Source of the DNA: Eutreptiella sp. 'Long Island Sound 2002'
Lineage: Eukaryota > Euglenozoa > Euglenophyceae > Eutreptiales > Eutreptiaceae
DNA: 64,000 nt
Assembly: GCA_964036045.1 (NCBI GenBank)
Contig: OZ038381.1
Coordinates: forward strand, 117,325,790 to 117,389,789
Direction: 5' to 3'
Below are positions 10,946 through 21,329 of this stretch, in pieces; positions within the stretch are counted from its first letter, which is position 1, and each line of letters starts with the position of its first letter. The notes under the pieces are model-generated. The model was not told where the DNA came from. It saw only the letters and a program-made list of their open reading frames with translations, and ran no database searches. The position numbers and the translations under genes are program-made.

Positions 10946-12369
10946 CCCACGTGCCCGCGCAGCCGAGACAACGCCACCACGCCAGCACCAGCACGCACGG
11001 ATCACCAGGGAAAACGCGCGCACACGCCCGATGCCCGAACCTGCACCCTCGTTCTCGCTACTTACAGGACCCAGCATCATACGCCCGCCCCCGAGGCCCG
11101 GGACCCTCCACCGTCTCCCACAGCCCTCTCCTCCGCCTCCGACTCCACAACCTCCACCACCACGACCACCTCATCCACCACCACCACCACGTCCTCATCC
11201 AGCACTCCACCCCCCAGGCCGCGGGGAACACCTCCCAAACGGGCCTCCAAACCCGCCCCCACCGCGAGCAGCCCCGCCGCCGCCAAGGCCCACGCCCCGA
11301 CGAAGCCGGCGCCCACGACCCAGCCGAAGCCCAAGACCGCCGCCAAACGGCAACCCGCAGCCAAGCCCAAAACCAAGCCCAAACCCGGCGCCACGACGGC
11401 AGCGCGAGCCCGGCCCCCCGAAGTGTCCTCTACGACATCCGGCCCCAGCCGTCCCAGGCCCGAAGGCAGCAGCGCCCAGCACGGCGCCCCCCCACCGTCA
11501 CCGACGCCACCGCCACCACCTTCATGGCGGAGCGCGCCGCGGCCGAAGCGCGACGCGACTCGTCCCGCCACCTCTCAAAGCCCGCACCTCAGGCCCACAG
11601 ACCGCTCCCGACCAAGCCAGAACAACGCCAGGGTCCACCAGCAGCGCCCCTGCCCCCCTACCGGCCCCCGATGACAGCCGACATGCAACGCATGCCCCAC
11701 TACCGCCGCCGCCGCGAATCCCCGCCCAACCCCGAGGCGGAGACCGTACGCGCACACCCGCGGGTCCACATCCGCGTACACCCCCACTCCCCACGCACCC
11801 CCACTGAACAGGACTACGAGGAATCACCCAGGCCCGCCACCGCTGCCGGTCCCCACGACCCCGTCACACCCACCCACGCCCACTCCTCCGCCCAAGACCG
11901 CGGGCCCGCCCAGGAACAGTGGTGGCAGCGCTGGACCCACACGCAGCTTTGGCAGCTGCGGAAGTGGGCCCGGGGAGAGCCCTCCCTCGAGGGCCTGGTC
12001 CATCAGCCCCGCAAGGGGTTGGTGGAGAACTGCCGCCTCCGGCCGGCGAGGGGGTGGATGCCGCAGGCCGCATGGGAAGCCATGCCGGCCGATGCGCTCC
12101 ACCCCCTGGGAGTCCACCCCCGCAACCTCCCCGCGCCCCAGGACCACCCGTATGTCCTCAGGGGCCTGCGGGAGACCCTCCAGGAAACGCGGCGAGACGG
12201 CATCCGCCTGTGGGACATCACCCAAAGCCCAGCCCCGCACGCACACACCCCCTCACCATCCCACAAGCGTCGGCGCACCGACACCGGCGACACCCACAGC
12301 ACCCCAGGAGCCCTGCGCGCCACACAACACGACGCGCCTGACCCCCCGGCCAGCGGCCCCGCCATCTAA
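10946..12369 (+). pseudogene. Basic, low-complexity second ORF of E1, frameshifted
   Basis: After the TAA at 10943 the same frame stays open to 11674. It encodes a Ser/Thr-rich linker (near 11120-11210) followed by a Lys/Pro/Ala-rich stretch (KTAAKRQPAAKPKTKPKPG near 11340) like a histone H1 tail. From about 11480 another frame reads better: ATTFMAERAAAEARRDSS, then WWQRWTHTQLWQLRKWARG (about 11920) and a putative nuclear localisation signal SHKRRRTD (about 12260), ending at TAA 12367-12369. I infer one protein with a frameshift near 11480. No family is recognised. T-poverty keeps all frames open, so the assignment is weak. Confidence 0.35.
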
Positions 12370-12993
12370 CCCCGTTACCCAGCACACCACCACCACGGGG
12401 CGCCACGCCAGGCCACGCCCAGAAGTCACCAAACGAACCAGACGCCGAAGGAAGCCAACGCACACGACAACGAGCACCACTACGCCCAAACGCTCCGAAC
12501 CCAGGCCCGATACCGTGGGCTCCTCTCCACCCTCAGCACGACACACACGTCACTGACGTCACTCCTCCGCCGTGCCCCCTCCCACGCCACCGCCCCGCCC
12601 CCCCCCCTCCCGCCGCACGTCCCCACGCCGCCCAGCACCCAGCCCCACACACTGCGCCACAGCATCGCCCTAGTCCGGCCCCTCCACCATCGCGCCACTT
12701 GGCACCTCACAGTAGACCGCCGTCCTGTGGTCCCGCTCCCCCCGGCACCGCTCCCGGGGTCGCACCCGGCCCACGTCGTGTTCGCCCCCGCGTCGCGGGC
12801 CGCGGACATCCTCCCGCTCCTCGCCGCCACCCCTCCCGGGCATGGCATACTGCTTGCCGCCAACCCCTCGGTCCTCAGTGAGGTCCTCATCGGGCACGCC
12901 GACGCCCCGCACGTGCGCCCGCTGCTGCCCAACCTGCACGCTGCGTACGCCCCCGCCACGCCCGTCGACCCCTCCGTGTGGGACTCCCAGTGA
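12370..12993 (+). pseudogene. C-terminal ORF segment of E1, function unknown
   Basis: Directly after the TAA at 12367 the same frame continues open to TGA at 12991-12993. It has protein-like composition: helical YAQTLRTQARYRGLLSTL (about 12470), a proline linker, then alternating hydrophobic blocks ATWHLTVDRRPVVPL, HVVFAPASRAADILPLLAA and LLPNLHAAYAP. It lacks its own ATG. It could be the end of the preceding protein separated by a nonsense codon. I recognise no family, and no RT motif is present. Confidence 0.35.
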
Positions 12994-13093
12994 GGCCACC
13001 GGCCACCGGCCGGCCCGCACGCACCACCCCGCACTCGCCTGGGGCGCACGACCCCGTGGACGCCGCTACCCACACGCCCGGCCCCGCGCAACC

Positions 13094-13450
13094 GCCTAAC
13101 CGAGCCAGAACCCAAGGACAAATCAAACCCGAGCCACATCCCAAAACCGCTAACCCTTGACTCCTAACCAAGCCCGCCGAGGGAACACCGAAACCACAGC
13201 CCACACAGCCGCCTAACCAGCCAGCTCCAGAAGCAAAGAGACACCACACCAAACCCAGCCTGACCCAAGCCTAACCGAGCCAAAGCCCCAACACAAATCA
13301 AACCCGAGCCACACCCCGAAACCGTCAACCCTTGACTCCTAACCAGGCCCGCTGAGGGAGATACGTAGACACAGCCCACAGCCACAGCCCACACAGCCGC
13401 CTAACCAGCCAGCACCAGAAGCAAAGAGACACCTAACCAAACCCACCCTG
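13094..13450 (+). repeat. Two tandem units of about 176 bp
   Basis: Blocks beginning CCTAACCGAGCC at about 13094 and 13270 share CAAATCAAACCCGAGCCACA, CCCTTGACTCCTAACCA, CACACAGCCGCCTAACCAGC and AGAAGCAAAGAGACAC in the same order. They lie in the 3' untranslated part of E1. Confidence 0.8.
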
Positions 13451-13599
13451 ACCCATACCCGTGTACATCAGGACGCGCGAGCCGCACCCCTGGGGCGCGG
13501 CCGCCGCCACAGCACCGACGACACACGCCAGAGGACACAACGCTATTGCACCGCCGCACCAGCTGCCCGTGCCTGTGCCTGCAGTGTACGCGCGCCCCT

Positions 13600-13655
13600 G
13601 TTTTTCTCTTTTTTGTTTTTTCTTTTTTTTTTCCCAAAAAAAAAAAACGAAAATT
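13600..13655 (+). other. T-run followed by A-run (hairpin-prone) in the E1 3' region
   Basis: About 40 mostly-T bases are followed by CCC and 12 A residues. The pair could fold into an A:T hairpin. A smaller T-run then A-run lies at the matching end of E2 (minus strand, 23590-23615). Confidence 0.55.
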
Positions 13656-13714
13656 AGGGGGGGAGGAAGAGGGACACAACGACCCATGGCACACGCGCAC
13701 CGCAAACAGCACGC

Positions 13715-13909
13715 ACACCGGTGAACAGGAGCCCTGTGGCCCAGGACACCGCACATGCAACACAACACACCGAGCGAGCACACCGGTGAACAGGAGCCAG
13801 CTGCCCCAGGACACCGCTGATGCACCACAGCAAACCGCGCGGGCACACCGGTGAACAGGAGCCCAGCGGCCCAGGACACTGCACACACGTAGGGCGGCCG
13901 AGGGACAGG
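13715..13909 (+). repeat. Three 65-bp tandem repeats
   Basis: ACACCGGTGAACAGGAGCC begins at 13715, 13780 and 13845, giving an exact 65-bp period. Each unit continues with a GCCCAGGACACYGC block. The period equals that of the E2 monomers, although sequence similarity between the two arrays is slight. Confidence 0.9.
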
Positions 13910-14463
13910 AAAGAACCAATACCCCATGGGTCGGACGCACTGGGGCGACCCAGCCGACCCACCGGGCCAGTGGCAGGAGCGGTACTCCAAGGCCACTGGT
14001 CCGAGCCCGGCCAGGCTGCATCGGGGACCATGGCAAACGTCACCCGGAGCCATGGAAGCAACCGGTGACAGGCGAGCCGGTACACAGTCCAGGAGGGGGT
14101 CACCTGCCAAGCAGAGTGGCCCCGCAACTCAAGCCACAAGAGTGAGGCGGTCGTACCGCAGACAAGCGGGAGCAATACCCCTTATGGTGAGAGATACTCC
14201 ACACGGCTGGGCAGCCCCCCAGAGCTGCCGCCCAAAGGAGGGGGCATGTGGCCCTACCCATGGACACATGTGGGGACACCCTCCCAACTGGGACACATGG
14301 ACCGGGTGGCCGCGACAATGCCTTCCCAAGCACATGCGGGAGCGGCTCAAGAGGCACCTGACATAGGGCAGTGGGAGGGACAGGACGTCCCCTTGGTAAG
14401 ACCTTCTTCCTGCAATGTCAAAGGAGGCATCCCGAGCTCCCGAAGATACCTACCTACCTACCT
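13910..14463 (+). other. 3' tail of E1 with terminal (TACC)n
   Basis: No gene is seen. The block CCGCCCAAAGGAGGGGGCATG with a downstream GGGGACACCCTCCC (14228-14285) is a diverged relative of the E2/E3 tail motif. The unit ends in TACC repeats at 14447-14463, a microsatellite-like 3' end of the kind used by many non-LTR retrotransposons. Confidence 0.6.
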
Positions 14464-15188
14464 CGGGCTAGACTCCCCGCAATTCGCTGCCAGCCCCCCT
14501 TGCCGCTGGTGCCATGGCCCTCGGGTTGGGCTGTCACCTGCGCCTTCGTTTGTGTGGGGGCTGGGGCGGTGGCAGCGGCGGGTTCCTCGGGCGGTAAGGC
14601 CAGTAGCTGAGGGCGGTGCGCAGGGCCTGGTGCAGCCAGACATTTTTGCACTCTGCATCCCCTCCATCCCCGGGGTGCGAGGGGCTGTGTAAGCTTTCAC
14701 AGCGGGCTCCATTCTGTTAGTGTGATTTCAGGATTATGCTTGTCATACCACTCAGAAAACTAAGCAGTTGTGACGTTTCGTTGTATGAACAATAGGACGT
14801 TTGGTTGTATGAACAATAGGAAATTAGAGTGAGCCGACATCTGAGTGGATTGATCGCCTTCGACCATTGAGAAAAGGCCTGTGATGTGGAAACACTGTGC
14901 ACTTGGTGTTATGTGTGTATCCTGTCGTTTGAGACCTCAGGTACGTAGTCACCTACTTTTGGCTGTGCCTCTTTCGGGACTCCGTTTTCACGTTGTCACC
15001 TACTGATGGCCGTGCCGTTTTTGGGACTCTGTTTCCTTGTTCCCCTGTACTGAGGAGGGTGCTGGAGGGAATCTCTGGTCCCGGACTTGGTTCTACCTTG
15101 TCTGCTTACCCAGGACGTGGTTTTCACCTCGTCTCCGAGTCAGGACTCGACTTTTCTTTTGTCTTTCCGGAATTAGAAGAAGCTTCGT
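14464..15188. other. Spacer between E1 and R0; short tandem repeats only
   Basis: No convincing gene. A 24-bp unit, GACGTTTSGTTGTATGAACAATAG, occurs twice in tandem (14772-14795, 14796-14819). A 47-bp-spaced duplication starts with GTCACCTACT at about 14948 and 14995. A + strand frame 14993-15262 is open but overlaps R0 and shows no motif. Confidence 0.5.
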
Positions 15189-15445
15189 TCACTGAAGTCT
15201 ACAGCAGTTTGCTCGAGGAAAAAGATCGTTTAGGTGAAGTAATTTTGAGGTGCAGTGAATAGCTGGAGCTGAGCCTGTGAGTTGGGCCCTTTCTTTCAAA
15301 AACTGGGTCTGGATGACAAGTCTGGAGGCACACTCTAACATAGCTGAGGTATTAAAAGCCAGGCCAAAACTCAAAATCAGGCCCGTGGGCAAGTCTGACA
15401 GAGTTGGTGAGGTTTCACTGAAGGCACACGAAGTTGGAGGTGAGA
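15189..15445 (-). pseudogene. Diverged homologue (R0) of the ORF-B C-terminus
   Basis: On the minus strand a frame open from about 15445 to a stop at 15189 encodes a segment homologous to the C-terminal third of ORF-B in R1 and R2. The shared pattern is TGL-(4)-F, then AR or SR, then LKERAQ(I/L)(A/T)GS-P-I and a CC pair near the end (NCCRL against ECCKR). It sits directly downstream of R1 in the same orientation, as if units of this family were tandemly arranged. It lacks an ATG and the N-terminal two-thirds, so it is probably a fragment. The function is unknown. Confidence 0.55.
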
Positions 15446-15474
15446 AAAATATATATATATAGTGTTGGGACTTC

Positions 15475-16443
15475 TCATTGTAAGCCAGGTGTGGGAGGGA
15501 CCTGGGACAGGCTGATGACCATCATGTGGCGCCTTTTGCAACACTCATAATGAATGTCCAGGATTTTCAAATAGTGGGATAGGAAGTTAATAAGCGGCCT
15601 GGAGCCTGCGATCTGTGCTCTCTCTTTCAGGCAGTTGGCGTAGATGATTGACCGTGTGATAGCCCGGGCACTGGAGACTTCAACAGTGTGAAAGTGAATG
15701 TCAAAAGGGACCAGACCGGTGACAGTCAGGGTCACAGGCACCTCGGTGGATTCACGCACTAAGTCCTGTGTTGGGATCATGAGCGGACTACAAAGGGAGG
15801 TGGTGATTGTTCCTTCATTGACTTGTGGTTCTTGGATATCGTTTTTGGCGTCAATGTCCGCCCATCTTGTTTGGTGGAGCTTGGCTGGGTGATGTGCTAT
15901 ACCTGGTCCTTTTAACAGGCCTTGGATGCGGAGAGTGTTTACCAAAACAGCATCGTTTTGTTTGAAGGGGTCCACCAGGTCGCCATTGAATCGTGCCGTT
16001 TCTTGCCAGCGGAGGCGGAATGGCAGGTCGCGGCTGTGTGACTTGATGATCCATGATAGGACTTTCCCGTTAGTAGAGATGTGATCAGGACCTAATAGTT
16101 TGTAAGAACGGGTTTTAAACTCAGATATAATACTGGCACACAAGATCTTCTCTGCTTCAGCAAGGACACGGACTGAGAAATGCAGAAAGGAGGAGAAGAG
16201 GTCTTACCTGACTTGTTTGTGCTTGTCTGCCATCTGGACAGAGGCCTGGTGTAGTGTTTCTGTTAACCGAAGGGCAGAGGACTGGTCCAGGCGCAACAGG
16301 GATTGGTGGCAGTGAATATTGTGATCTGCGAACATGGAGTGCTGGTGCAGGCTGAAGGCGGCGATGTTTCGTTGGGTCGTGGTGTCGTAGTCGCTGCAGA
16401 GTAAGTCAGGCTTGGGTTCTTCGTGAGCCATCGTCATGTTCAT
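15475..16443 (-). pseudogene. R1 ORF-B, unknown family, with in-frame UAA
   Basis: An ATG at 16443 starts 79 codons ending at TAA (16204-16206). The same frame then continues, DLFSSFLHSSVRVLAEAEK and on, to a stop at 15475, for about 320 codons in total. The N-terminal part is helical (LHQASVQMADKHKQVR). The C-terminal part alternates beta-like and helical stretches, with LRIQGLLKGPG, VPVTLTVTGLVPFDIHFH and CLKERAQIAGS. The TAA sits inside CAG|GTAAGA and a CAG lies 35 nt downstream, so it looks like a tiny GT-AG intron, but removing 35 nt would shift the frame. The stop is present in R2 too. I recognise no homologous family. Confidence 0.5.
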
Positions 16444-16462
16444 TTGCAGGGCGAGAGGCTGT

Positions 16463-17804
16463 TTAGTTGTTTCGGGATTGAGGTGACCGTGCTAGAGACC
16501 GCTTGGTTTCATTCCGGTGATCCGTGTCTTGGACGTCGCTGAAGCTGATGGAGCGCGCTGCCTCAGAGCGCGTTCTTCGGCGCCGACGTTTCGGTTGAGA
16601 CTTTGCGTCGGTGGGCAGGAAACGGAAGACGTTGTCATTGGGCAGGACGGTTTCAGTGGGCTCAATATCCGAACTTGTTTGTGAGCAGGGATGACTTTGG
16701 TTAGCAGAAGTCGTAGCCAGGGTGTCGCTTGGGTGTTTCCTCAACTTGTCAGTATCATCGGGACTGTTTGGTAAGGGAGACCTTACCGCAGGTGCGATCG
16801 GCGTGCGATCATCGCTGCAGCTGCTTTGCGAGGATGGCATTGTGTCAGACGAACCGGGCGATCGTGTTCGTGACTGGGGTTCGCGCTGGTGAGTGGTAGT
16901 GGTCACCGGCGTGCAGTTCTTCAGCCTGTTAGCTGGCGAGCTTGGTTTTGCGGCATCAGAAGAAATGGGCACCGCAGGTTCGTGGTTGTTGCTTTGATCC
17001 GGATGAACAGGGGAATGAGTAACTTCTCTGCTCTCGGCGTAGTCAGGGGTTTCAGTCTTCAAACGAGCTGAAGCAAGGGATGGTGATGGGGCCCTGGGCG
17101 CTAAATTGGTGTGGAAATTTTGACCAAATGGGCACCGCAGATTCATGGTTGTTGCTTTGATCCGGAAGAACAGGGGAATGAGTAACTTCTCTGCGCTCGG
17201 CGTAGTCAGGCGTTTCGGTCTTCAAACGGGCTGAAGCAAGGGATGGTGATGGGACCTGTTCACTAAATCGTTGTGCAAATTTTGACCAGGACCTCTTTGC
17301 AGCGAGCAAAGGGTCTGCTTGCTCCGCAGTTATTGCTTCCTGCTGGTGCTGGGACGCCACATGGTGTGGGTCTTCGCCGCCACCGGTTTCCGACTGCCAA
17401 GGAGAAATGGTTTGGAGTGGTACCTTTAGGTTTTCAGCCGGGCTGGTTAACAGGGTGTTTTGAGTAGTGCAGAAATAAGGCAGAGCGTGCTTAAGATCGT
17501 GAGACGTTTTAAAACTTCGCTGCGGCGCAAAGTTTGTTTGGTACAGAGCAGAAGGTGACTGACAACTCGAAATCTCTGATGGCGAAGGCGTGGTTTCAGT
17601 TACGGCTTGGGTCCTGAGGATTTTTGAGATAGTGGAAGTTACCTGAAGCTTGGAGAGTGCGATGTCTTCGAGAATGGATGGTGATCGTGAAAATGGGTTA
17701 TCAGAACTTCTGTCGATGCGTAAAGTTTTATCTAGGAGCCAGGGTTGCCCGCTTTCGTGGAGGGAGGGGCGGTGCTCCGCGGCACGGACGCGGAAGCCAA
17801 TGTC
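16463..17804 (-). pseudogene. R1 ORF-A, Ser/Pro-rich protein with NLS, frameshifted
   Basis: This copy matches R2 ORF-A but is broken: an extra G in a G run near 17088-17093 shifts the frame between the two internal repeat units. Upstream and downstream halves are otherwise open. The C-terminal half has SSDAAKPSSPANRL, a PKRRRRRTRS nuclear-localisation-like cluster (about 16580) and ends ARSPQSRNN 20 bases before the ORF-B ATG. Two units of about 55 residues containing SLASARLKTETPDYAE and EVTHSPV-PDQSNNHE are visible at about 17040 and 17200. The protein looks disordered apart from these. The function is unknown. Confidence 0.5.
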
Positions 17805-17886
17805 TGGCTGCCCAAAGAAAAACCTTTTTGTCGCCCGTTCCGCCGAAATGTAAGGACAACAAAAAGAATACTTTCACGAGAATCAA

Positions 17887-17917
17887 GGTAGGTAGGTAAG
17901 TAGGTAGGTAGGTGCAC
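17887..17917 (-). repeat. (ACCT)n terminal tail of E2
   Basis: GGTA repeats with one GTAA interruption on the + strand (ACCT on the minus strand) begin directly where R1 ends at 17886. The tail type is the same as at the E1 3' end (14447-14463), in the opposite orientation. Confidence 0.8.
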
Positions 17918-18434
17918 TCGGTCGTGGAGAGGGGCCCCATGGTTCTCCCTGGCGTCGCCCCTGTGACGAACAGGAAGAGGTTCCGCGCGTGAAGGGGAGA
18001 GGCGGCTTACATCCTGCTAGACCTGACTGGTGGCCCCCAACAAAGCGGCCCCGGGCAACAGCGGGAGGGCTGATCGCCGCCAGCGTGACGCGCTTGTCTC
18101 GCTGGGGGGGTGTGCCCCCGTGCTTGCGCAGGTCCCCCCCTTTGGGCGGAACACTAGAGGTTCACCGGACTTTCTGGTGTATCCCGTTCCCAAGGCATGC
18201 ATGCATGTTCCTGGTACTGGGGTTCCGAGGCGCCTTGGTGTCGCACGCTCCGCCTCGTGTCCCAAAGCAGCGCAGGCCTTAGGATGCAGCCCTACCCCTG
18301 GGCTCTGGCTCTCGTTTGGCCGGGTCACCTGCATGGCACGGGCTGCCTCAATGCCCGGGCTATGGACACTGGGTTTCCTACTGTTGTGTGGCGCTTGTGT
18401 TTGGGTCCGGGTCGTGTTTGGGCTCGGGTCTCGG
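17918..18434 (-). other. 3' untranslated tail of E2, shared with E3
   Basis: The minus strand matches bases 60-391 of the window with few changes. The conserved blocks include GCCCGGGCA, CCTAAGGCCTGCGCTGCTTTGG and GTTCCGCCCAAAGG. E2 also keeps about 175 bases beyond the point where E3 is cut. No gene is seen. Confidence 0.75.
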
Positions 18435-20545
18435 CTGCGCCCCGCCACTCCTGGCTGGTGTGTTGGGGTGTGCGTGTGTTTGCGTGCGCGCTCGACTCGT
18501 ACCCCGTCTTTCCTGGCTGGGCTGTGCGGTGTTGGTGTGTGTGCTTGGGCTCCGGTTTTGGCTGCGCCCCGCCACTCCTGGCTGGGGTGTTGGGTTCTGT
18601 GTGTGCTTGTGTGCCCGGTCCGCTTGTACCCTGCCACTGCTGGCTGGGGTGTGCGGTGTGCTTGTGCGTGTTCAGGCTCTGTTTTTGTCTCCGCCCCGGC
18701 ACTCCTGGCTGAGGTTTTGGGCCGTGCGTGTTTGTGTGCGCCCTCCGCTTGTACCCCGCCACTCCTGGCTGGGGTGTGCAGTGTGGGCGTGTGTGCTTGG
18801 GCTCAGGTTTCGGCTGCGCCTAGCGACTCCCGGCTGGGGTGTGCGGCGTGGGTGTGTGTGCTTGGGCTCGGGTTTCGGCTGCGCCCCGCCACTCCTGGCT
18901 GGGGTGTTGGGGTGTGTGTGTGCTTGTGTGTGCGCTGCGCTTGTAGCCCGCCACTCCTGGCAGGCGTGTGCGGTGTGCTTGTGTGTGTTCGGGCTCGGTT
19001 TTTGGCTCCGCCGCGCCACTGCTGGCTGGGGTGTTGGGGTGTCCGTGTTTGTGTGCGCCCTCCGCTTGTACCCCGCCACTCCTGGCTGGGGTGTGCAGTG
19101 TGGGCGTGTGTACTTGGGCTCGGGTTTCAGCTGCGCCCCGCCACTCCTGCTTGGGCTGCGCGGTGTGGGTGTGTGTGCTTGGGCTTGGGTTTCGGCTGCG
19201 CCCCGCCACTCCTGGCTGGCGTGTTGGGGTGTGTGTGTGATTGTGTGTGCGCTCCGCTTGTACCCCGCCACTCCTGGCTGGGCTGTGCGGTGTGGTCGTG
19301 TGTGCTTTGGCTCTGGTTTCGACTGCACCCCGCGACTCCTGGCTGGGGTGTTGGGGTGTGCGTGTTTGTGTGCGTGCTCTGCTTGTCCCCCGCCACTCCT
19401 GGCTGGGGTGTGCAGTGTGGGCGTGCGTGCTTGGGCTCGGGTTTTGGCTGCGCCCTGCCACTCCTGGCTGGGGCGTCGGGGTGTGCGTGTTTGTGTGTGC
19501 CCTCCGCTTGTACCCCGCCACTCCTTGCTGGGGTGTGCGGTGTGGGCGTGTGTCCTTGGGCTTGGGTTTCGGCTGCGCCCAGCCACTCCTAGCTGGGGTT
19601 TTGGGCTGTGTGTGGGCCTGTGTGTGCGCTCTGCTTGTACCCCGCCACTCCCGGCTGGCGTGTGCAGTGTGGGTGTGCGTGCTTGGGCTCGGGTTTCGGC
19701 TGCGCCCCGCCACTCGTGGCTGGGGTGTTGGGGTTCTGTGCGTGTTTGTGTGCGCGCTCGGCTTATACCCCGCCCCTCCTGGCTGGGGTGTGCGGTGTGG
19801 GCGTGTGTGCTTGGGCTCGGGTTTCGGCTGTGCCCAGCCACTCCTGGCTGGGGTGTTGGGGTGTGTGTGTGTGCTTGTGTGTGCGCCCTGTTTGTACCCC
19901 GCCACTCTTGGCCGGGGTGTGCGGTGTGGGTGTGTGTGCTTGGGCTCGAGTTTCGGCTGCGCCCCGCCACTCCTGGTTGGTGTGTTGGGGTGTGTGTGTG
20001 CTTGTGTGTGCGCTCCGCCCGTACCCCGCCACTCCTGGCTGGGGTGTGCGGTGTGGTTGTGCGAGCTGGCGGTCGGGTTTCGGCTGTGCCCCGCCACTCC
20101 TGGCTGGGGTGTTGGGGTGTGCGTGTGTGTGTGCGCGCTCCGCTTGTACCTCGCCACTCCTGGCTGGGCTGTGCGTGCCTGAGCTCGGGTTTTGGCTGCG
20201 CCCCGCCACTCCTGGCTGGGGTGTTGGGATGTGCGCGTTCGTGTGCGCGCTCCGCTTGTACCCCGCCACTCCTGGCTGGGGTGTGCGGTGTGGGTGTGTG
20301 TGCTCGGCCTCGGGTTTCTGCTGCGCCCCGCCTCCCTTGGCCGGGGTGTTGGTGTTTGTGTGTGTTTGTGTGCGCCCTCCACTTGTTCCCCGCCACTCCT
20401 GGCTGGGGTGTGCGGTGTGGGTGTGTGTGCTTGGGCTCGGGGTCTGGCTGCGCCCCGCCACTCCTGGCTGGGGTGTCGGGGTGTGTGTGTGTCTTTGTGC
20501 GTGGCCCGCTTACACCCCGCCACTCCTGGCTGGGGTTTGTGGTGC
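18435..20545 (-). repeat. Minisatellite with a two-monomer higher-order unit
   Basis: Every unit begins CCCCGCCACTCCTGGCTGGG on the + strand. Two monomer types alternate. Type A continues GTGTGCGGTGTGGGTGTGTG and a GGGCTCGGGTTTCGGCTGCG end (about 65 bp). Type B continues GTGTTGGGGTGTGTGTGTGC and a TGCGCTCCGCTTGTA end (about 62 bp). The A-B pair of about 127 bp repeats roughly sixteen times, with substitutions but few indels. Open frames of 681 and 658 codons (minus) and 1071 codons (plus) only echo the period. Confidence 0.9.
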
Positions 20546-21329
20546 GCGGGTTTGGTGTTGCCTGGCACCTGTTCTTGTGCCGTGGTTCGTTGCGGGTTGT
20601 GCTCGCTGCCCGGGTCTGCTGCACCCGGTGGCCGTTGTTGCTTGACACCCGTCCGTGTGCCTTGGTTGTGGCCGGCGGCGGGCCTCTCTGGCGTGCCTGG
20701 TGGCCCCGCGCTGGTGCGCCGCGCCTCGTCCGTTCCGGTCGCTCTCGGTGCTCCGGTTGGCTTTCCCGACGCCGTGGTGCCTTTCCCCGACCCAGGGGCT
20801 TGCGCCCCCGGCTTTACTGGGTGGCTGCGCGGGGCACGCGGAGGCTGGCTGGGAACCGGGCTCATTGTGCCTGCCGCTGGCCCCCGCCGAGGCGGGGGGG
20901 CTGGGCTCGCTCCGCGTCGTACCCGTTCGGGGCCCTGCGATGGGGTTGTCCCTGGCGGGTCCCTCCAGCGTCGGTCCTGGGCTGCGTGCGCTGCGGTGGT
21001 TTGCGTGTGTGGACCCGGTCACTGACGCGTTCGGTTTCCCGTACCGTCCGTCGTTTGACGGGGGACTCGGCCGATGCACTGGGGTTGTTTCGTGTGGACG
21101 CCATCACCTCCCCTTGCGGGTCGGAGGACGCCACGCCCGGGTCCCGTGCGTGTGTGCGTGTGCTCGTCCGTCCTGGCCGGGTCCGGCGGGCCCGCCTCCC
21201 GGGCGCGTTCTGGTGCGCATCACCGTTTCCCTTTGCCGCTTGGTCTTTCTGCTTTGCTCGGCCCCCTCCGAGCTGGGGTTGCTCTGCTTGTGGTTCTTTG
21301 GGTGCCTTCCCCCCCCCCCCGCCTTTTTT
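20546..21329. other. GC-rich, A-poor stretch of E2; no gene seen
   Basis: This is non-repetitive GC-rich sequence between the minisatellite and the pyrimidine-rich VNTR. Open frames exist on both strands because both A-poor and T-poor strands lack stop codons. No protein motif is recognisable. Confidence 0.5.

Larger units (their letters stand above)
7080..14463 (+). mobile_element. T-poor retroelement-like unit E1
   Basis: This block is strongly T-poor on the + strand. In order it has a short helical ORF, a long ORF with a RING-like Cys/His cluster, basic low-complexity ORFs, tandem repeats of about 176 and 65 bp, a T-run/A-run pair, a 3' tail sharing motifs with E2 and E3, and a terminal (TACC)n microsatellite (14447-14463). 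A simple-repeat 3' end and a gag-like first ORF are typical of non-LTR retrotransposons. No RT or endonuclease domain is visible, so the unit is either internally deleted or non-autonomous. The 5' boundary at about 7080 is set only by the change in strand bias. Confidence 0.5.
15457..17886 (-). repeat. R1: first copy of a 2.4 kb two-ORF repeat
   Basis: This block matches 24229-26656 in the same orientation at a constant offset of 8770-8772 bases, with scattered substitutions and few indels. Homology starts at ATATAGTGTTGGG and ends at CACGAGAATCAA in both. The ends are not inverted repeats. Immediately right of this copy lies the (GGTA)n end of E2. The repeat carries two minus-strand ORFs, described separately. 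It is either a segmental duplication of a host locus or an unclassified mobile element. Confidence 0.9.

Noticed and set aside
14993-15262. A + strand 89-codon gene
   Set aside because: It overlaps the R0 homologue on the other strand, has no motif, and covers a short tandem duplication.
16173-16207. A 35-nt GT-AG intron in ORF-B
   Set aside because: Boundaries look good (CAG|GTAAGA ... TTTCTCAG), but removing it puts the two halves out of frame, whereas without splicing they are in one frame separated by UAA. Kept only as a finding.
15457-17886. R1/R2 as a hAT-like DNA transposon because of the TAGTGTTGGG end
   Set aside because: The other end is not an inverted copy, no 8-bp target duplication is visible and no transposase motif is found.
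18435-20545. CRISPR array
   Set aside because: Repeats and intervening sequence vary together as two monomer types, there are no unique spacers, no cas genes are present, and the context is eukaryotic.
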